Counted from the first letter of the stretch, positions 9,080 to 17,822 are shown. The stretch: 64,000 bases of DNA from Mucilaginibacter sp. (GCF_028288225.1 NZ_JAQBOC010000045.1:62001-126000); one strand, 5' to 3'. A program made the numbers and translations. Notes: generated by a model from the letters alone, not told the origin.

Positions 9080-10672
9080 ATGAGTTTAACTATCAAAGTT
9101 CCGCCGGTTGGCGAATCAATTACCGAAGTAACTTTATCAAGCTGGCTTAAAAAAGATGGCGACGCTGTAAAGATGGACGAGATAATTGCCGAATTAGAAT
9201 CAGACAAAGCCACTTTTGAGCTTACTGCTGAAAAAGCCGGTATTTTAAAAACAGTAGCTAAAGAGGGGGATACTTTACCTATTGGCGCTGTTGTTGCCAC
9301 TATTGAAGAAGGCGGCGTTGTTGAAGAAAGTAAACAAGCGGCAGTTGAAATTAACAGCAAAAAAGCCGCGGTAGCTCCACCTGCTCAGCCCACAGCACAA
9401 CCTGCCATTACTACTGCCACTGAATCGGCGTTACAGATTAAGGTACCAACTGTCGGTGAATCTATAACTGAAGTAACATTGTCCAGATGGATAAAGAAAG
9501 ATGGTGATGCAGTTGCAATGGACGAAGCCATCGCCGAATTGGAATCAGATAAAGCTACATTTGAATTAACTGCCGAAAAAGCCGGTGTATTAAAAACCAT
9601 AGCCAAAGAAGGAGATGTATTGCCAATAGGCGCAGTTGTTTGTACCATTGAAGGTGCAGGCGCACCGACCCCAGCTGCAAAACCGGCAGAAGCGCCTGCT
9701 GCTGAATTTGTTGCGGCGACCAATGGTAAAGCAACAACCTATGCGTCAGGCACACCATCGCCTGCTGCTGCAAAGATCCTTGCCGAAAAAGGCGTGGATA
9801 AAGGTTCAGTAAGCGGTACCGGTATAGCAGGCAGGATCACTAAAGAAGATGCTTTGTTAGCCGAGAAAGTTTCAGAAAATCCACAGGTTAGCAAAGAGGC
9901 CCAGCAACTAATAGTTCCTGCTGCTAAGGCTGAGATCACAAGCCCTAAACCGCTTGTTGCTGCTACTGGTGCAAGATCAGATCGCCGTGAAAAAATGTCG
10001 TCATTGCGTAAAACGGTTGCCAAAAGACTGGTAGCAGTTAAAAATGAAACTGCGATGCTGACAACTTTTAACGAGGTTGATATGTCGCCAATTATGGAGA
10101 TCCGCAGTAAATACAAAGATAAATTTAAGGAAAAACATGGCGTAGGCTTAGGCTTTATGTCATTCTTCACCAAAGCCGTTTGCGAAGCTTTGAAGGATTG
10201 GCCTGCAGTAGGTGCCCGGATTGAAGGCGAAGAAGTGGTTTATAGCAATTTTTCTGATATTTCTATCGCCGTATCCGCCCCTAAAGGCCTGGTTGTTCCG
10301 GTTATCCGCAATGCAGAAAGCATGAGCCTTGCTGAAATTGAAAAGGCAGTAGCTGCACTGGCTGCTAAAGCCCGTGAAAATAAGCTGACCCTTGAGGAAA
10401 TGACCGGCGGTACATTCACCATCACTAATGGCGGTGTATTCGGCTCTATGATGTCGACTCCGATATTGAACTCGCCGCAATCAGCCATATTGGGAATGCA
10501 CAATATTATCGAGCGCCCAGTTGCCGTAAACGGACAAGTGGTTATCCGACCGATGATGTACCTTGCGCTATCATATGATCACCGCATTATTGACGGCCGC
10601 GAATCGGTAAGCTTCCTGGTAAGGGTAAAACAATTACTGGAAGATCCTGCAAGATTGTTGCTGGGAGTGTAA
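9080..10672 (+). CDS. sucB: Dihydrolipoyllysine-residue succinyltransferase (2-oxoglutarate dehydrogenase E2)
   Basis: SucB passes succinyl groups from SucA to CoA. The 530-residue protein has two lipoyl domains in tandem (about 2-78 and 118-192) with lipoylated lysines in [10 protein letters not shown] at K43 and K158. An Ala/Pro linker follows, then an E3/E1-binding domain with [12 protein letters not shown] near 227-262, and a catalytic acyltransferase domain ending in [11 protein letters not shown] with catalytic H501 and D505. Two lipoyl domains are more than the single one in most SucB proteins, and the near-identity of the two points to internal duplication. No lpd gene is in this window, so E3 must be encoded elsewhere. 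Confidence 0.95.
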   Translation: MSLTIKVPPVGESITEVTLSSWLKKDGDAVKMDEIIAELESDKATFELTAEKAGILKTVAKEGDTLPIGAVVATIEEGGVVEESKQAAVEINSKKAAVAPPAQPTAQPAITTATESALQIKVPTVGESITEVTLSRWIKKDGDAVAMDEAIAELESDKATFELTAEKAGVLKTIAKEGDVLPIGAVVCTIEGAGAPTPAAKPAEAPAAEFVAATNGKATTYASGTPSPAAAKILAEKGVDKGSVSGTGIAGRITKEDALLAEKVSENPQVSKEAQQLIVPAAKAEITSPKPLVAATGARSDRREKMSSLRKTVAKRLVAVKNETAMLTTFNEVDMSPIMEIRSKYKDKFKEKHGVGLGFMSFFTKAVCEALKDWPAVGARIEGEEVVYSNFSDISIAVSAPKGLVVPVIRNAESMSLAEIEKAVAALAAKARENKLTLEEMTGGTFTITNGGVFGSMMSTPILNSPQSAILGMHNIIERPVAVNGQVVIRPMMYLALSYDHRIIDGRESVSFLVRVKQLLEDPARLLLGV

Positions 10673-10693
10673 GCAAATCGATTTAAAATATTG

Positions 10694-10719
10694 AAAACCC
10701 GGTTTAGGCCGGGTTTTTT
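10694..10719 (+). terminator. Rho-independent terminator after sucB
   Basis: AAAACCCGG and CCGGGTTTT-type arms close around a short TTTA loop and are followed by a T-run. It sits 21 nt after the sucB stop. Confidence 0.85.
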
Positions 10720-10739
10720 GTTGTGAACCGTAATTACTT

Positions 10740-10800
10740 GATTAAAGGATTACATGATCCTATATACAAGAAATCTTGGTAATCTTTAAATCCTTTAATC
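10740..10800. repeat. Inverted repeat between convergent sucB and DinB genes
   Basis: Perfect 12-bp arms GATTAAAGGATT (10740-10751) and AATCCTTTAATC (10789-10800) face each other in the convergent gap. They belong to the same sequence family as the inverted repeat at 14134-14205. A role as bidirectional terminator or simply an intergenic repeat is possible. Confidence 0.7.
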
Positions 10801-10805
10801 GTGTT

Positions 10806-11261
10806 TTATATTGCCCTCTTCAATGCCATCATATAACCCATATGCAAACCATCATGAAAAGGCAAAAAGTTAATTGCATCTTCAACGCAGGCTAATTCAA
10901 CACCGTACCGTGTGGTAAATGCCGGATATTCTTTAAATACATCTTTGTTATAATCGCTCTCTAATTGATCGATAGTAGAAACTAATAGAGCTTTTATTTC
11001 TTCAATTTCGACTTCAGTAACATGCGCTTCGGGTTTTGTTCCTGGTTTGTATCTTTCAAAAAAGCTATCTTCAATCCTGGTTTCAACGCCCAATCGTGCA
11101 TAGCATAGGCCCTGCTGTGCAGCAACCATATGCCCTAAGTTCCAGATAATGTTATTATTGAAGCCGGCAGGTATTTTGTTTAATTGTTCAACACTCAGTC
11201 CTTCAACTAATTTAAGGGTACTGGCCCTAAGGGTTTTTGTAGTTTCAATTGCTTTGCTCAT
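10806..11261 (-). CDS. DinB-like four-helix metalloprotein
   Basis: The 151-residue protein shows the DinB/YfiT pattern: a first metal ligand in NLGHMVAAQQG (H44) and a C-terminal pair in FHDGLHMGYM (H136 and H140). The family forms four-helix bundles with a divalent metal site. Many members are thiol-dependent transferases and others have no known activity, so no substrate can be assigned. The ATG at 11261 follows a typical A+T-rich leader. It is convergent with sucB. Confidence 0.8.
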   Translation of the reverse strand: MSKAIETTKTLRASTLKLVEGLSVEQLNKIPAGFNNNIIWNLGHMVAAQQGLCYARLGVETRIEDSFFERYKPGTKPEAHVTEVEIEEIKALLVSTIDQLESDYNKDVFKEYPAFTTRYGVELACVEDAINFLPFHDGLHMGYMMALKRAI

Positions 11262-11322
11262 GATATGTTTATGTGCGGCTAATTTGAGAAAATATTTTCA
11301 TTTGCGCCGACTTCATGGCTTT

Positions 11323-11351
11323 TTGCCTTAAAAGGTTTTATTATACCTTTA
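11323..11351 (+). promoter_or_regulatory. Candidate promoter for the glycosyltransferase gene
   Basis: TTG at 11323-11325, an 18-nt spacer and TACCTTTA at 11344-11351, one mismatch from TAnnTTTG, lie 26 nt before the ATG at 11378. Confidence 0.4.
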
Positions 11352-11377
11352 CAGCGTCAATATGATGTGATATAAGC

Positions 11378-13096
11378 ATGCCTGGTACTATTCAAAATAA
11401 GCCTTTCCAATCTAACAAACTCATCTGGTATTTCCTGGCGTGCTGGACTATATTGAATATTATACAAGCGTGTACTTTAGAACTGCAGGCAGATGAGGCT
11501 TATTATTGGATGTATTCCCGCTATTTGGATTGGGGATATTTTGATCATCCGCCTATGGTGGCAATGTTTATCCGTATTGGCGACAGTATTATGCATAATG
11601 AGCTTGGTTTGCGGCTGCTCACCGTACTAACCAGTTCGGCATCCATCTACCTGTTATGGATTACCTTAAAACAATATGCGGTTGATGCCCTGGCTTTTAT
11701 ACTCGTTATTTCAGGGATATTTATCTTCCATATTTATGGGTTCACCACCACGCCTGATGCACCGCTTTTCTTTTTTACAGTATTATTCTATTTCCTTTAC
11801 CAGCAGTATCTTCAGAAAGATAAATGGGGGCTGGCTGTACTTTTGGGTATAACGGTTGCCTGCCTGCTATATAGTAAGTATAATGGCATCCTGGTTGTTG
11901 GCTTTACATTGCTGGCTAATTTAAAATTGTTAAAGCGCGGATCGTTTTGGGGGATAGTTTTAATTGCGGTGGCTTTGTATGTGCCACATATTATATGGCA
12001 GGCAAATCATGGTTATCCATCAATAAACTACCATTTGTACGAACGTTCCGCCGATAAATACAGCTTTTTAAATACCTTTTCATATTTGCCCGGTCAACTG
12101 TTAATGGCTGGTCCGCTTATTGGGTGGTTTTTGTTTTATAAAGCCTATACCATCAAAATAAAAGATGCTTTTATCCGCTGTCTGCTGGTTAATTGTTTAG
12201 GAACCTTGCTTTTCTTTTTTATCAGCAGTGCAAAAGGCGAGGTACAGCCCCAATGGACATTCATCCTCTTTGCGCCATTGGTTATGCTGGTTCTTATCCA
12301 TTTTAAGCAACAGGGAGGCTGGCCCAAATGGTTATTGCCTTTGGCTGTGGTTAATGTAAGTATCATATTAATTGTGAGGGTAATTATTATCAGCGGTTTC
12401 GGCTTTGCCAAAACTTACGGGCATTTAAAAAGCTATTATGGTTTTAAGGAGTGGGCGCATATTGTAAAACAAAAAGCAGGAAATAATTACGTGGTGATGA
12501 GCGAAGGCTTTCAAAACCCATCAAAATATAATTATTACACCAACAGCCTTAAATGCTTTGCTTACGATGATCGTTTTTATCGCCTTACCCAGTTTGATAT
12601 TTGGCCGATGGAGGATAGCATTCAGCATAAGCGTGTATATTATTTGTCGGGGGCGCCAATAAAAGGACTCACTACTGATTCGATAAAAATTGAAGCCGGT
12701 AAATGGTATGGCAATTGGGTTGATGATGTAAGAACCTATCAGAAAGTGATTATTGAAACGGATTCCCTTAAAATAACTACTAATCCTGGTGCAACAACAA
12801 CTTTTAACCTTGTAATAACTAACCCATACCCACATACTATAAGTTTTAGCGACACGGGATACCTGCACCCCGTTAAACTGGAATACTGTTTTTTTAAAGG
12901 AAACGTTTTAACTGATGTCGGAGAGGCAAGGGATACTTATAAAAAAATAAGTTTACAGCCGGGTGAAAGTACTCATTATACTTTTCCCGTAACTTCGCCG
13001 CTGAAGAAAGGAAATTTCAGCCTGGTTTTTTCTTTGCGTACCGAACCTTTTATCGGCAGCAAAAACAGCCGGGTAATAAAAGTAACCGTTAAATAA
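11378..13096 (+). CDS. ArnT/PMT-like membrane glycosyltransferase (GT39-type)
   Basis: The 572-residue polytopic membrane protein has about ten hydrophobic segments in its first 370 residues and a soluble C-terminal domain. The first periplasmic loop holds the family signature LQADEAYYWMYSRYL (D39-E40) and GYFDHPPM (D56-H57), the catalytic acidic and metal-binding pattern of lipid-linked sugar transferases such as ArnT and protein O-mannosyltransferases. It should transfer a sugar from a polyprenyl-phosphate donor to lipid or protein at the periplasmic face; donor and acceptor are unknown. The next gene starts 12 nt after its stop, so the two are probably co-transcribed. Confidence 0.85.
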   Translation: MPGTIQNKPFQSNKLIWYFLACWTILNIIQACTLELQADEAYYWMYSRYLDWGYFDHPPMVAMFIRIGDSIMHNELGLRLLTVLTSSASIYLLWITLKQYAVDALAFILVISGIFIFHIYGFTTTPDAPLFFFTVLFYFLYQQYLQKDKWGLAVLLGITVACLLYSKYNGILVVGFTLLANLKLLKRGSFWGIVLIAVALYVPHIIWQANHGYPSINYHLYERSADKYSFLNTFSYLPGQLLMAGPLIGWFLFYKAYTIKIKDAFIRCLLVNCLGTLLFFFISSAKGEVQPQWTFILFAPLVMLVLIHFKQQGGWPKWLLPLAVVNVSIILIVRVIIISGFGFAKTYGHLKSYYGFKEWAHIVKQKAGNNYVVMSEGFQNPSKYNYYTNSLKCFAYDDRFYRLTQFDIWPMEDSIQHKRVYYLSGAPIKGLTTDSIKIEAGKWYGNWVDDVRTYQKVIIETDSLKITTNPGATTTFNLVITNPYPHTISFSDTGYLHPVKLEYCFFKGNVLTDVGEARDTYKKISLQPGESTHYTFPVTSPLKKGNFSLVFSLRTEPFIGSKNSRVIKVTVK

Positions 13097-13108
13097 CATC
13101 ACCTGTCA

Positions 13109-14134
13109 ATGATAAAAAAGTTTTACTTCATCATCCTGATTTCATTAATAACAAGCACCGCTGCCCTGGCGCAAAGCCTCGACATACACTTTAACGGGCT
13201 TGGTTTTATGGATAACCGCGAATACAAAGATTTTGTAGCGCGGTCACGCACCTACTCGGGAACACGCATAGCGCTTGACCTGGGACTGAACCTGGATAGT
13301 TTAAACCATTTTATTGTTGGGGTTGATGGGATTCATGAATTTGGTGCTAAGCCTTACTTTTTAAAGGTAAACCCAATTGCTTATTACAAGTACGAAAGCT
13401 CTAAATGGTTGTTTGATGCCGGTGAGTTTCCACGCGAAGGGTTGATCAGCAACTATCCACGCGCTTTATTGAATGATACCCTGCGATATTACCGCCCAAA
13501 TGTTGAAGGTTTGCTGGCCCGTTACCATAATGAGCATTTTACCGAAACAGGCTGGATTGATTGGGTAAGCCGCCAAACGCTAACAGATCGGGAGCAATTT
13601 TTATTTGGGTTTGAGGGAAAGTGGAAACCATCGTTATTTGGTCCGTTTTATATCTCGCACTATGTGCTGATGATGCATGATGCCGGAGCAGAAGTGCTTT
13701 TACCTAACGATCATATAGGCGATGATGGTGGGGCCCAGGTTAGGTTAGGTCTTGATTTTAGCCGTAAGCAAACTACATTTGATTCACTGTCATTTGAAGC
13801 CGGGGCGATGGCATCATTCCAGCGGAAGCGCGGCCTTGGCGGGGCGAAAACGCCAAAAGGATTTGTTGCCAGCGCTTATTTAAGCTATCACCGGTTTGCA
13901 GCTTTTGATGAATTTTATGCAGGCCAGGGCTCAGAAATTACTTATGGCGATGCCTTTTATGAGAAGAAATTTTATAACCGGCTGGATTTGATGTTTACAC
14001 CTTTCCTTTTTGACCATATTAAGGGGCAATTTATTTTTAGCATTCACCGTACGCCAGGCTTTACCAGCAACCAGGAAGCATTCAGGATAACCTATGATTT
14101 GGGGCGAAAGGTGTTGGCGAGGTTTAAAGATTGA
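13109..14134 (+). CDS. Putative outer-membrane or periplasmic beta-rich protein
   Basis: The 341-residue protein has a signal peptide MIKKFYFIILISLITST ending near ALAQS, then repeated amphipathic beta-strands (KWLFDAGEFPREG, RLDLMFTPFLFDH, GQFIFSIHRTPG) and a C-terminal strand ending in RFKD, as in outer-membrane barrels. No named family was recognised. It follows the glycosyltransferase by 12 nt, so a shared role in surface sugar display or export is conceivable but only inferred from position. Confidence 0.7.
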   Translation: MIKKFYFIILISLITSTAALAQSLDIHFNGLGFMDNREYKDFVARSRTYSGTRIALDLGLNLDSLNHFIVGVDGIHEFGAKPYFLKVNPIAYYKYESSKWLFDAGEFPREGLISNYPRALLNDTLRYYRPNVEGLLARYHNEHFTETGWIDWVSRQTLTDREQFLFGFEGKWKPSLFGPFYISHYVLMMHDAGAEVLLPNDHIGDDGGAQVRLGLDFSRKQTTFDSLSFEAGAMASFQRKRGLGGAKTPKGFVASAYLSYHRFAAFDEFYAGQGSEITYGDAFYEKKFYNRLDLMFTPFLFDHIKGQFIFSIHRTPGFTSNQEAFRITYDLGRKVLARFKD

Positions 14135-14205
14135 CACGATTTAATGATTTTTGAAGATTTACAGGATTAATTGAGTAATCAATCCTGTAAATCCTTAAAT
14201 CGTGT
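14134..14205. repeat. Nested inverted repeat between convergent genes
   Basis: Outer arms ACACGATTTAA (14134-14144) and TTAAATCGTGT (14195-14205), and inner arms GATTTACAGGATT (14156-14168) and AATCCTGTAAATC (14181-14193), are perfect. The outer arms start in the TGA of the upstream gene and cover the stop codon of the radical SAM gene, so the repeat exactly fills the convergent gap and may terminate both transcripts. Confidence 0.8.
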
Positions 14206-15148
14206 TTAATGCCGAGCCCTGCACAATGCCTCTTGACAGGATCCTTTGATCAATATAGTATTGGATCTCCGATTTTTTTAGTCCCCAGTTTGGTGCTATC
14301 AGTAACTCACGGTCGCTAAGGCCAAAGAGGCGCTGGATCACAATATCCGGGCGAACGAGGGGCAGTAACTCGCAAAGGAAATCGGCATACTCATCAATGC
14401 TGAAAACCTTAAACGGTTCCCGTTTATATTTTACGCCCATTACCGAACCTTCAACAATATGCAGGTGATGGAATTTTACAAATTTTATCTGCGGGAAACG
14501 GTTGATCTCATCGGCATAGCGCAGCATCATTTCGTGTGTTTCCCACGGGAAACCGAATATGGTATGCACGCAAACGTCAAGCTTGCTATTCTCTACCAGC
14601 TTTAACGCTTTAATCAGTTCTTCATGGTTGCAGCCGCGATTGATCTGCGCAAGGGTATCATTATAAATAGATTCCATCCCCATTTCCAGGTCTACATCAA
14701 AACGATCGGTATAGCTTTCCAGCAGGGCTATTTTTTCAGCATCAATACAATCCGGACGGGTACCTACTGAAAGGCCTACAATATCTTCGGTACCATAGCT
14801 CAGCGCCTCATCATACATCATTTTTAAATAATGTGCCGGGGCGTAAGTATTGGTATTGGGCTGGAAATAAATAATAAATTTATCGGCCTTATTGCCTTTG
14901 CGGGCGCGCTCCATCCCCTGGATTACCTGCTCACGCACAGTAGGGGCATTACGGGATACGGAAGGAGTAAATGAATCAACATTACAATAGGTGCAGCCGC
15001 CGTAACCTTTTGAGCCATCGCGGTTGGGGCAGGTAAAACCACCGTCAACAATCACCTTAAACACCCGGTGTCCCTTGTACTTCTCCTTAAGCCAGGGGCC
15101 GTAATTGTTATATCCCTTTTCCCAAACTGTTGTTAATGTTGATTCCAC
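14195..15148 (-). CDS. TIGR01212-type (YhcC-like) radical SAM protein
   Basis: The 317-residue protein carries the radical SAM cluster GGFTCPNRDGS...GGCTYC with C40, C52 and C55 (CX11CX2C), followed by elements typical of the SAM fold (FIIYFQPNTNTYAP, GLSVGTRPDCI, HTIFGFPWET). This fits the TIGR01212/YhcC family; its reaction is not established to my knowledge. The start is a GTG at 15148. There is an in-frame TAA six bases upstream and no other start codon near the conserved N-terminus. The GTG lies inside a unit of the ATCGGTGNAATCA repeat, the same arrangement as at murG. Confidence 0.88.
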   Translation of the reverse strand: MESTLTTVWEKGYNNYGPWLKEKYKGHRVFKVIVDGGFTCPNRDGSKGYGGCTYCNVDSFTPSVSRNAPTVREQVIQGMERARKGNKADKFIIYFQPNTNTYAPAHYLKMMYDEALSYGTEDIVGLSVGTRPDCIDAEKIALLESYTDRFDVDLEMGMESIYNDTLAQINRGCNHEELIKALKLVENSKLDVCVHTIFGFPWETHEMMLRYADEINRFPQIKFVKFHHLHIVEGSVMGVKYKREPFKVFSIDEYADFLCELLPLVRPDIVIQRLFGLSDRELLIAPNWGLKKSEIQYYIDQRILSRGIVQGSALNTI

Positions 15149-15192
15149 CGATTATATAAATGATTGCACCGATAAAGAATGATTTCACCGAT
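15140..15192 (-). repeat. ATCGGTGNAATCA array at the radical SAM gene start
   Basis: Three 13-bp units on the minus strand (15180-15192, 15161-15173, 15140-15152) read ATCGGTGAAATCA, ATCGGTGCAATCA and ATCGGTGGAATCA, with periods of 19 and 21 bp. The last unit contains the GTG start codon of the radical SAM gene. Confidence 0.85.
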
Positions 15193-15372
15193 TTTGAGGG
15201 TGATTCATTGATTTGAGGCAAAGATACGGATTTTTGATGGCGGGGTGAGAATGTCTATTATGTTAATATGTTTATATCTGTAAGATATCATCTTATTATA
15301 TTTCATGATATTTGATAATAAATATAAATAACCTGAATTTATCACCATTAGCAAGATTAATAGGTTCCTAAG

Positions 15373-15402
15373 TTGTTTCTGCTAATATTTTTAGTATTTT
15401 TG
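15373..15402 (+). promoter_or_regulatory. Consensus promoter immediately before tcmP
   Basis: TTG (15373-15375), a 19-nt spacer and TATTTTTG (15395-15402) match the Bacteroidota -33/-7 consensus. The predicted transcript start falls at or just after the TTG start codon at 15405, so the message would be leaderless if that start is right. Confidence 0.6.
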
Positions 15403-15404
15403 AT

Positions 15405-16253
15405 TTGAAAGAAGTTAAGGTAAATCAATTTGGCGGTTCTTGGACCGAAGCCAAAATGGAAATAGTAGTTAACTATGCAAAAGCATATTTGATTATTATG
15501 AACAAACAAGATTGGGTAAAAACGTTATATTTTGATGGTTTTGCCGGATCAGGAAGTATTGGCGCAAATGATAAAGAAATAAAAGGGATGGCTCTAAGAA
15601 TTTTAGATATCGACGAGCCAAAACCTTTCGATACATATTATTTTGTCGAGAAGGATAAAAAGAATAAAGATTCTTTGGAAGCTTCTATTAAAGAGAATTA
15701 TCCTAATAAGAAAAAGAATGCACATGTTGTGAATGAAGATTGCAATAAGAAGCTAATTCATATGGCTACTTATCTTTCGAAAAATAAGGCTTTTAGAGCT
15801 CTTGCGTTTATTGATCCTTTTGGAATGTCAGTTAATTGGAAATCAATTGAGGCTTTAAAAGATTTAGGAATAGATTTATGGATTTTGGTTCCTACCGGTT
15901 TGGGAGTAAATAGATTATTAAAGAACGATCAAAAAATCCCAGAAGCTTGGCTTGTGAAATTAGAAGTATTTTTAGGTCTGTCAAGGGAGGTAATTCTAGA
16001 TCGCTTTTATTCACAAAAAACAATACACACTTTATTTGGAAGCGAAACAAAAACAAATAAAGAGTTGGATACGATTGAAAAAATAGGCGGATTATATACT
16101 GAAAGATTAAAAACTGTGTTCCAATTTGTATCCGAATCATTTATAATGCGTAATAGTACAAACTCTATTATGTATCACTTCATGATGGCGACTAATAATA
16201 AAACAGCATTAAAGCTGGCAAATGATATTATCAAACCAAAATACAAAATATAA
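15405..16253 (+). CDS. tcmP: Three-Cys-motif partner protein TcmP
   Basis: The 282-residue protein begins with NQFGGSWTEAKMEIVVNY and contains LYFDGFAGSGSIG (about 41-53), which resembles SAM-binding motif I of class I methyltransferases, and ALAFIDPFGM (near residue 140), in the place of a methyltransferase motif IV. These are the marks of TcmP, a family found next to Gp37/Gp68-like radical SAM proteins. I infer a methyltransferase-like fold; activity is unproven. The start is a TTG, the only candidate that keeps the conserved FGG segment; the next ATG would remove it. The stop overlaps the next ATG as TAATG. Base composition is visibly richer in A+T than neighbours, a sign of transfer. Confidence 0.85.
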   Translation: MKEVKVNQFGGSWTEAKMEIVVNYAKAYLIIMNKQDWVKTLYFDGFAGSGSIGANDKEIKGMALRILDIDEPKPFDTYYFVEKDKKNKDSLEASIKENYPNKKKNAHVVNEDCNKKLIHMATYLSKNKAFRALAFIDPFGMSVNWKSIEALKDLGIDLWILVPTGLGVNRLLKNDQKIPEAWLVKLEVFLGLSREVILDRFYSQKTIHTLFGSETKTNKELDTIEKIGGLYTERLKTVFQFVSESFIMRNSTNSIMYHFMMATNNKTALKLANDIIKPKYKI

Positions 16254-17014
16254 TGGCACAATCAAATATAGAATGGACAGAATTAACCTGGAATCCGGTT
16301 ACCGGTTGCACAAAAATTAGTCCTGGATGTAAGTTTTGCTATGCAGAGGTTATGTCAAAAAGATTAAAGGCGATGGGGGTTGATAAGTATAAAGATGGAT
16401 TTAAAATTCGAATTCATGCTGACGCTTTAAATATTCCCTATACTTGGAAAAAATCGAAAGTCGTATTTGTTAATTCAATGAGCGATCTTTTTCATCCAGA
16501 TGTTCCCGTTGAGTTTATTAAAGCAGTATTTTCAGTGATGAATAATACTCCTCAACACATATATCAGGTTTTAACTAAACGATCAGATAGATTATTGAAA
16601 TTGTCTGACGAGTTAAATTGGACAAATAATATTTGGATGGGAGTATCTGTTGAAAGTGAAGAATACACTTATCGAATCAATGAACTTTCTCAGACTAAAG
16701 CAAAAACTAAATTCTTGTCAATTGAACCTTTAATAGAGCCTGTCAAAACTTTAAATTTAAATAAAATTGATTGGGTTATAGTTGGCGGAGAATCAGGTCA
16801 CAAAGCTAGACCTATTAAAAAGGAATGGATTGATTTTATAAAATCAGAGTGTGTCTACAATAAGGTTGCATTCTTTTTTAAACAGTGGGGAAAGCCAAAA
16901 TTCAACATAAACCCCGAAGATCCAACTATTTTAACTGAACATCCCCAACATGCAAAGGGTGGTTGTGAACTTGATGGTAAAATCTATAGACAGATGCCAA
17001 ATAGGGCAGCTTGA
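16253..17014 (+). CDS. DUF5131 / phage Gp37-Gp68-like three-Cys-motif protein
   Basis: The 253-residue protein opens with SNIEWTELTWNPVTGC, and has the cysteine cluster C19, C26 and C29 (CX6CX2C) in GCTKISPGCKFCYA, followed by FVNSMSDLFHP, HIYQVLTKRSDRL, WMGVSVES and WVIVGGESG. This is the Gp37Gp68/DUF5131 family, distantly like radical SAM enzymes of the spore-photoproduct-lyase type. It starts inside the stop codon of tcmP, so the two are translationally coupled and probably act together. A joint role in modifying or repairing nucleic acid is plausible but inferred. The gene is A+T-rich like tcmP. Confidence 0.85.
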   Translation: MAQSNIEWTELTWNPVTGCTKISPGCKFCYAEVMSKRLKAMGVDKYKDGFKIRIHADALNIPYTWKKSKVVFVNSMSDLFHPDVPVEFIKAVFSVMNNTPQHIYQVLTKRSDRLLKLSDELNWTNNIWMGVSVESEEYTYRINELSQTKAKTKFLSIEPLIEPVKTLNLNKIDWVIVGGESGHKARPIKKEWIDFIKSECVYNKVAFFFKQWGKPKFNINPEDPTILTEHPQHAKGGCELDGKIYRQMPNRAA

Positions 17015-17113
17015 TTTTATTGCACCACAATAACTTTAAACCCGATAATGGCCCTACGCGATATTAATGCCTCATCTGTCGTAATACCCCCCTTTAATTG
17101 GCTTCATTTCCCA

Positions 17114-17145
17114 TTGTGGCTAATAGCACCAACATGCTACCTTTA
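17114..17145 (+). promoter_or_regulatory. Candidate promoter for the VOC protein gene
   Basis: TTG at 17114-17116, a 21-nt spacer and TACCTTTA at 17138-17145, one mismatch from TAnnTTTG, lie 20 nt before the ATG at 17166. Confidence 0.35.
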
Positions 17146-17165
17146 TATAAACCAAAAACAAAATT

Positions 17166-17660
17166 ATGGCAACTACAATGGAAACATCCGCACAGCGCAT
17201 TACCCCATTTTTATGGTTTAATGGTAACGTTGAAGAAGGCTTAAATTTTTATACCTCTGTTTTTAAAGACAGCCGGATTGGCAGCGTAAATCATCTTGAC
17301 GCAGAAGCCCCCGGAAGCAACCGCAAGATTACGGTCGCTAATTTTTTCCTTAACGGCGTTGAGTTTATGATACTTGATGGCGGTCCTGCATTCACTTTTA
17401 ATGAGTCTATTTCGTTTTATGTAAAATGCGAAACGCAGGACGAGGTTGACTACTATTGGGAAGAACTTTCAAAAGGCGGCCAAAAAAGTCAATGCGGCTG
17501 GCTTAAAGATAAATTCGGCGTATCGTGGCAGATAGTGCCCAATGCAATTGAGCGCTTAATGTACGATTCTGACCCGGCAAAATCTAAACGGGTGATGGAA
17601 GCTATGATGAAAATGAGCAAGATGATTGTTGCTGATTTGGAGAAGGCCTACAACGGGTAG
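17166..17660 (+). CDS. VOC superfamily protein, PhnB/3-demethylubiquinone-methyltransferase-like
   Basis: The 164-residue protein has the vicinal-oxygen-chelate pattern of the so-called 3-dmu-9_3-mt family: ITPFLWFNGNVEEGLNFY, FFLNGVEFMILDGGP, then a long linker into SISFYVKCETQDEVDYYW and GWLKDKFGVSWQIVPN. The family name is misleading, since most members are glyoxalase-like proteins without a shown methyltransferase activity. Substrate is unknown. It is monocistronic and followed by an AGTCTAAAGTC inverted repeat. Confidence 0.8.
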   Translation: MATTMETSAQRITPFLWFNGNVEEGLNFYTSVFKDSRIGSVNHLDAEAPGSNRKITVANFFLNGVEFMILDGGPAFTFNESISFYVKCETQDEVDYYWEELSKGGQKSQCGWLKDKFGVSWQIVPNAIERLMYDSDPAKSKRVMEAMMKMSKMIVADLEKAYNG

Positions 17661-17664
17661 TTCA

Positions 17665-17728
17665 AGTCTAAAGTCTTGAGTCCAAAGTCAGCTGCAACCA
17701 TTCTGCTTTTGACATAGGACTTTAGACT
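17665..17728. repeat. AGTCTAAAGTC inverted repeat
   Basis: Perfect arms AGTCTAAAGTC (17665-17675) and GACTTTAGACT (17718-17728) lie just after the VOC gene. The same vocabulary (AAGTC / GACTT words) fills 25660-25755, so this is a dispersed intergenic family. Confidence 0.7.
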
Positions 17729-17774
17729 GAGGGCTTAAAAAGCCGGGTCTAAAATATTATGCACGCATAGTTTT

Positions 17775-17800
17775 TTGATGCTTTATTTATATTAATTTTG
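17775..17800 (+). promoter_or_regulatory. Candidate promoter for icmF
   Basis: TAATTTTG (17793-17800) matches TAnnTTTG exactly and lies 22 nt before the icmF ATG. A TTG at 17775-17777 is 15 nt upstream, slightly short of the usual spacer. Confidence 0.4.
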
Positions 17801-17822
17801 CATTTTACTAATTATAGCCTGC

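Noticed and set aside
15140..15192. CRISPR array
   Set aside because: Units are 13 bp with 6-8 bp spacers, no cas genes, and arrays of two or three; not CRISPR.
17661..17822. Cobalamin riboswitch before icmF
   Set aside because: Only repeat words and a promoter are present; no B12-box-like structure was seen.
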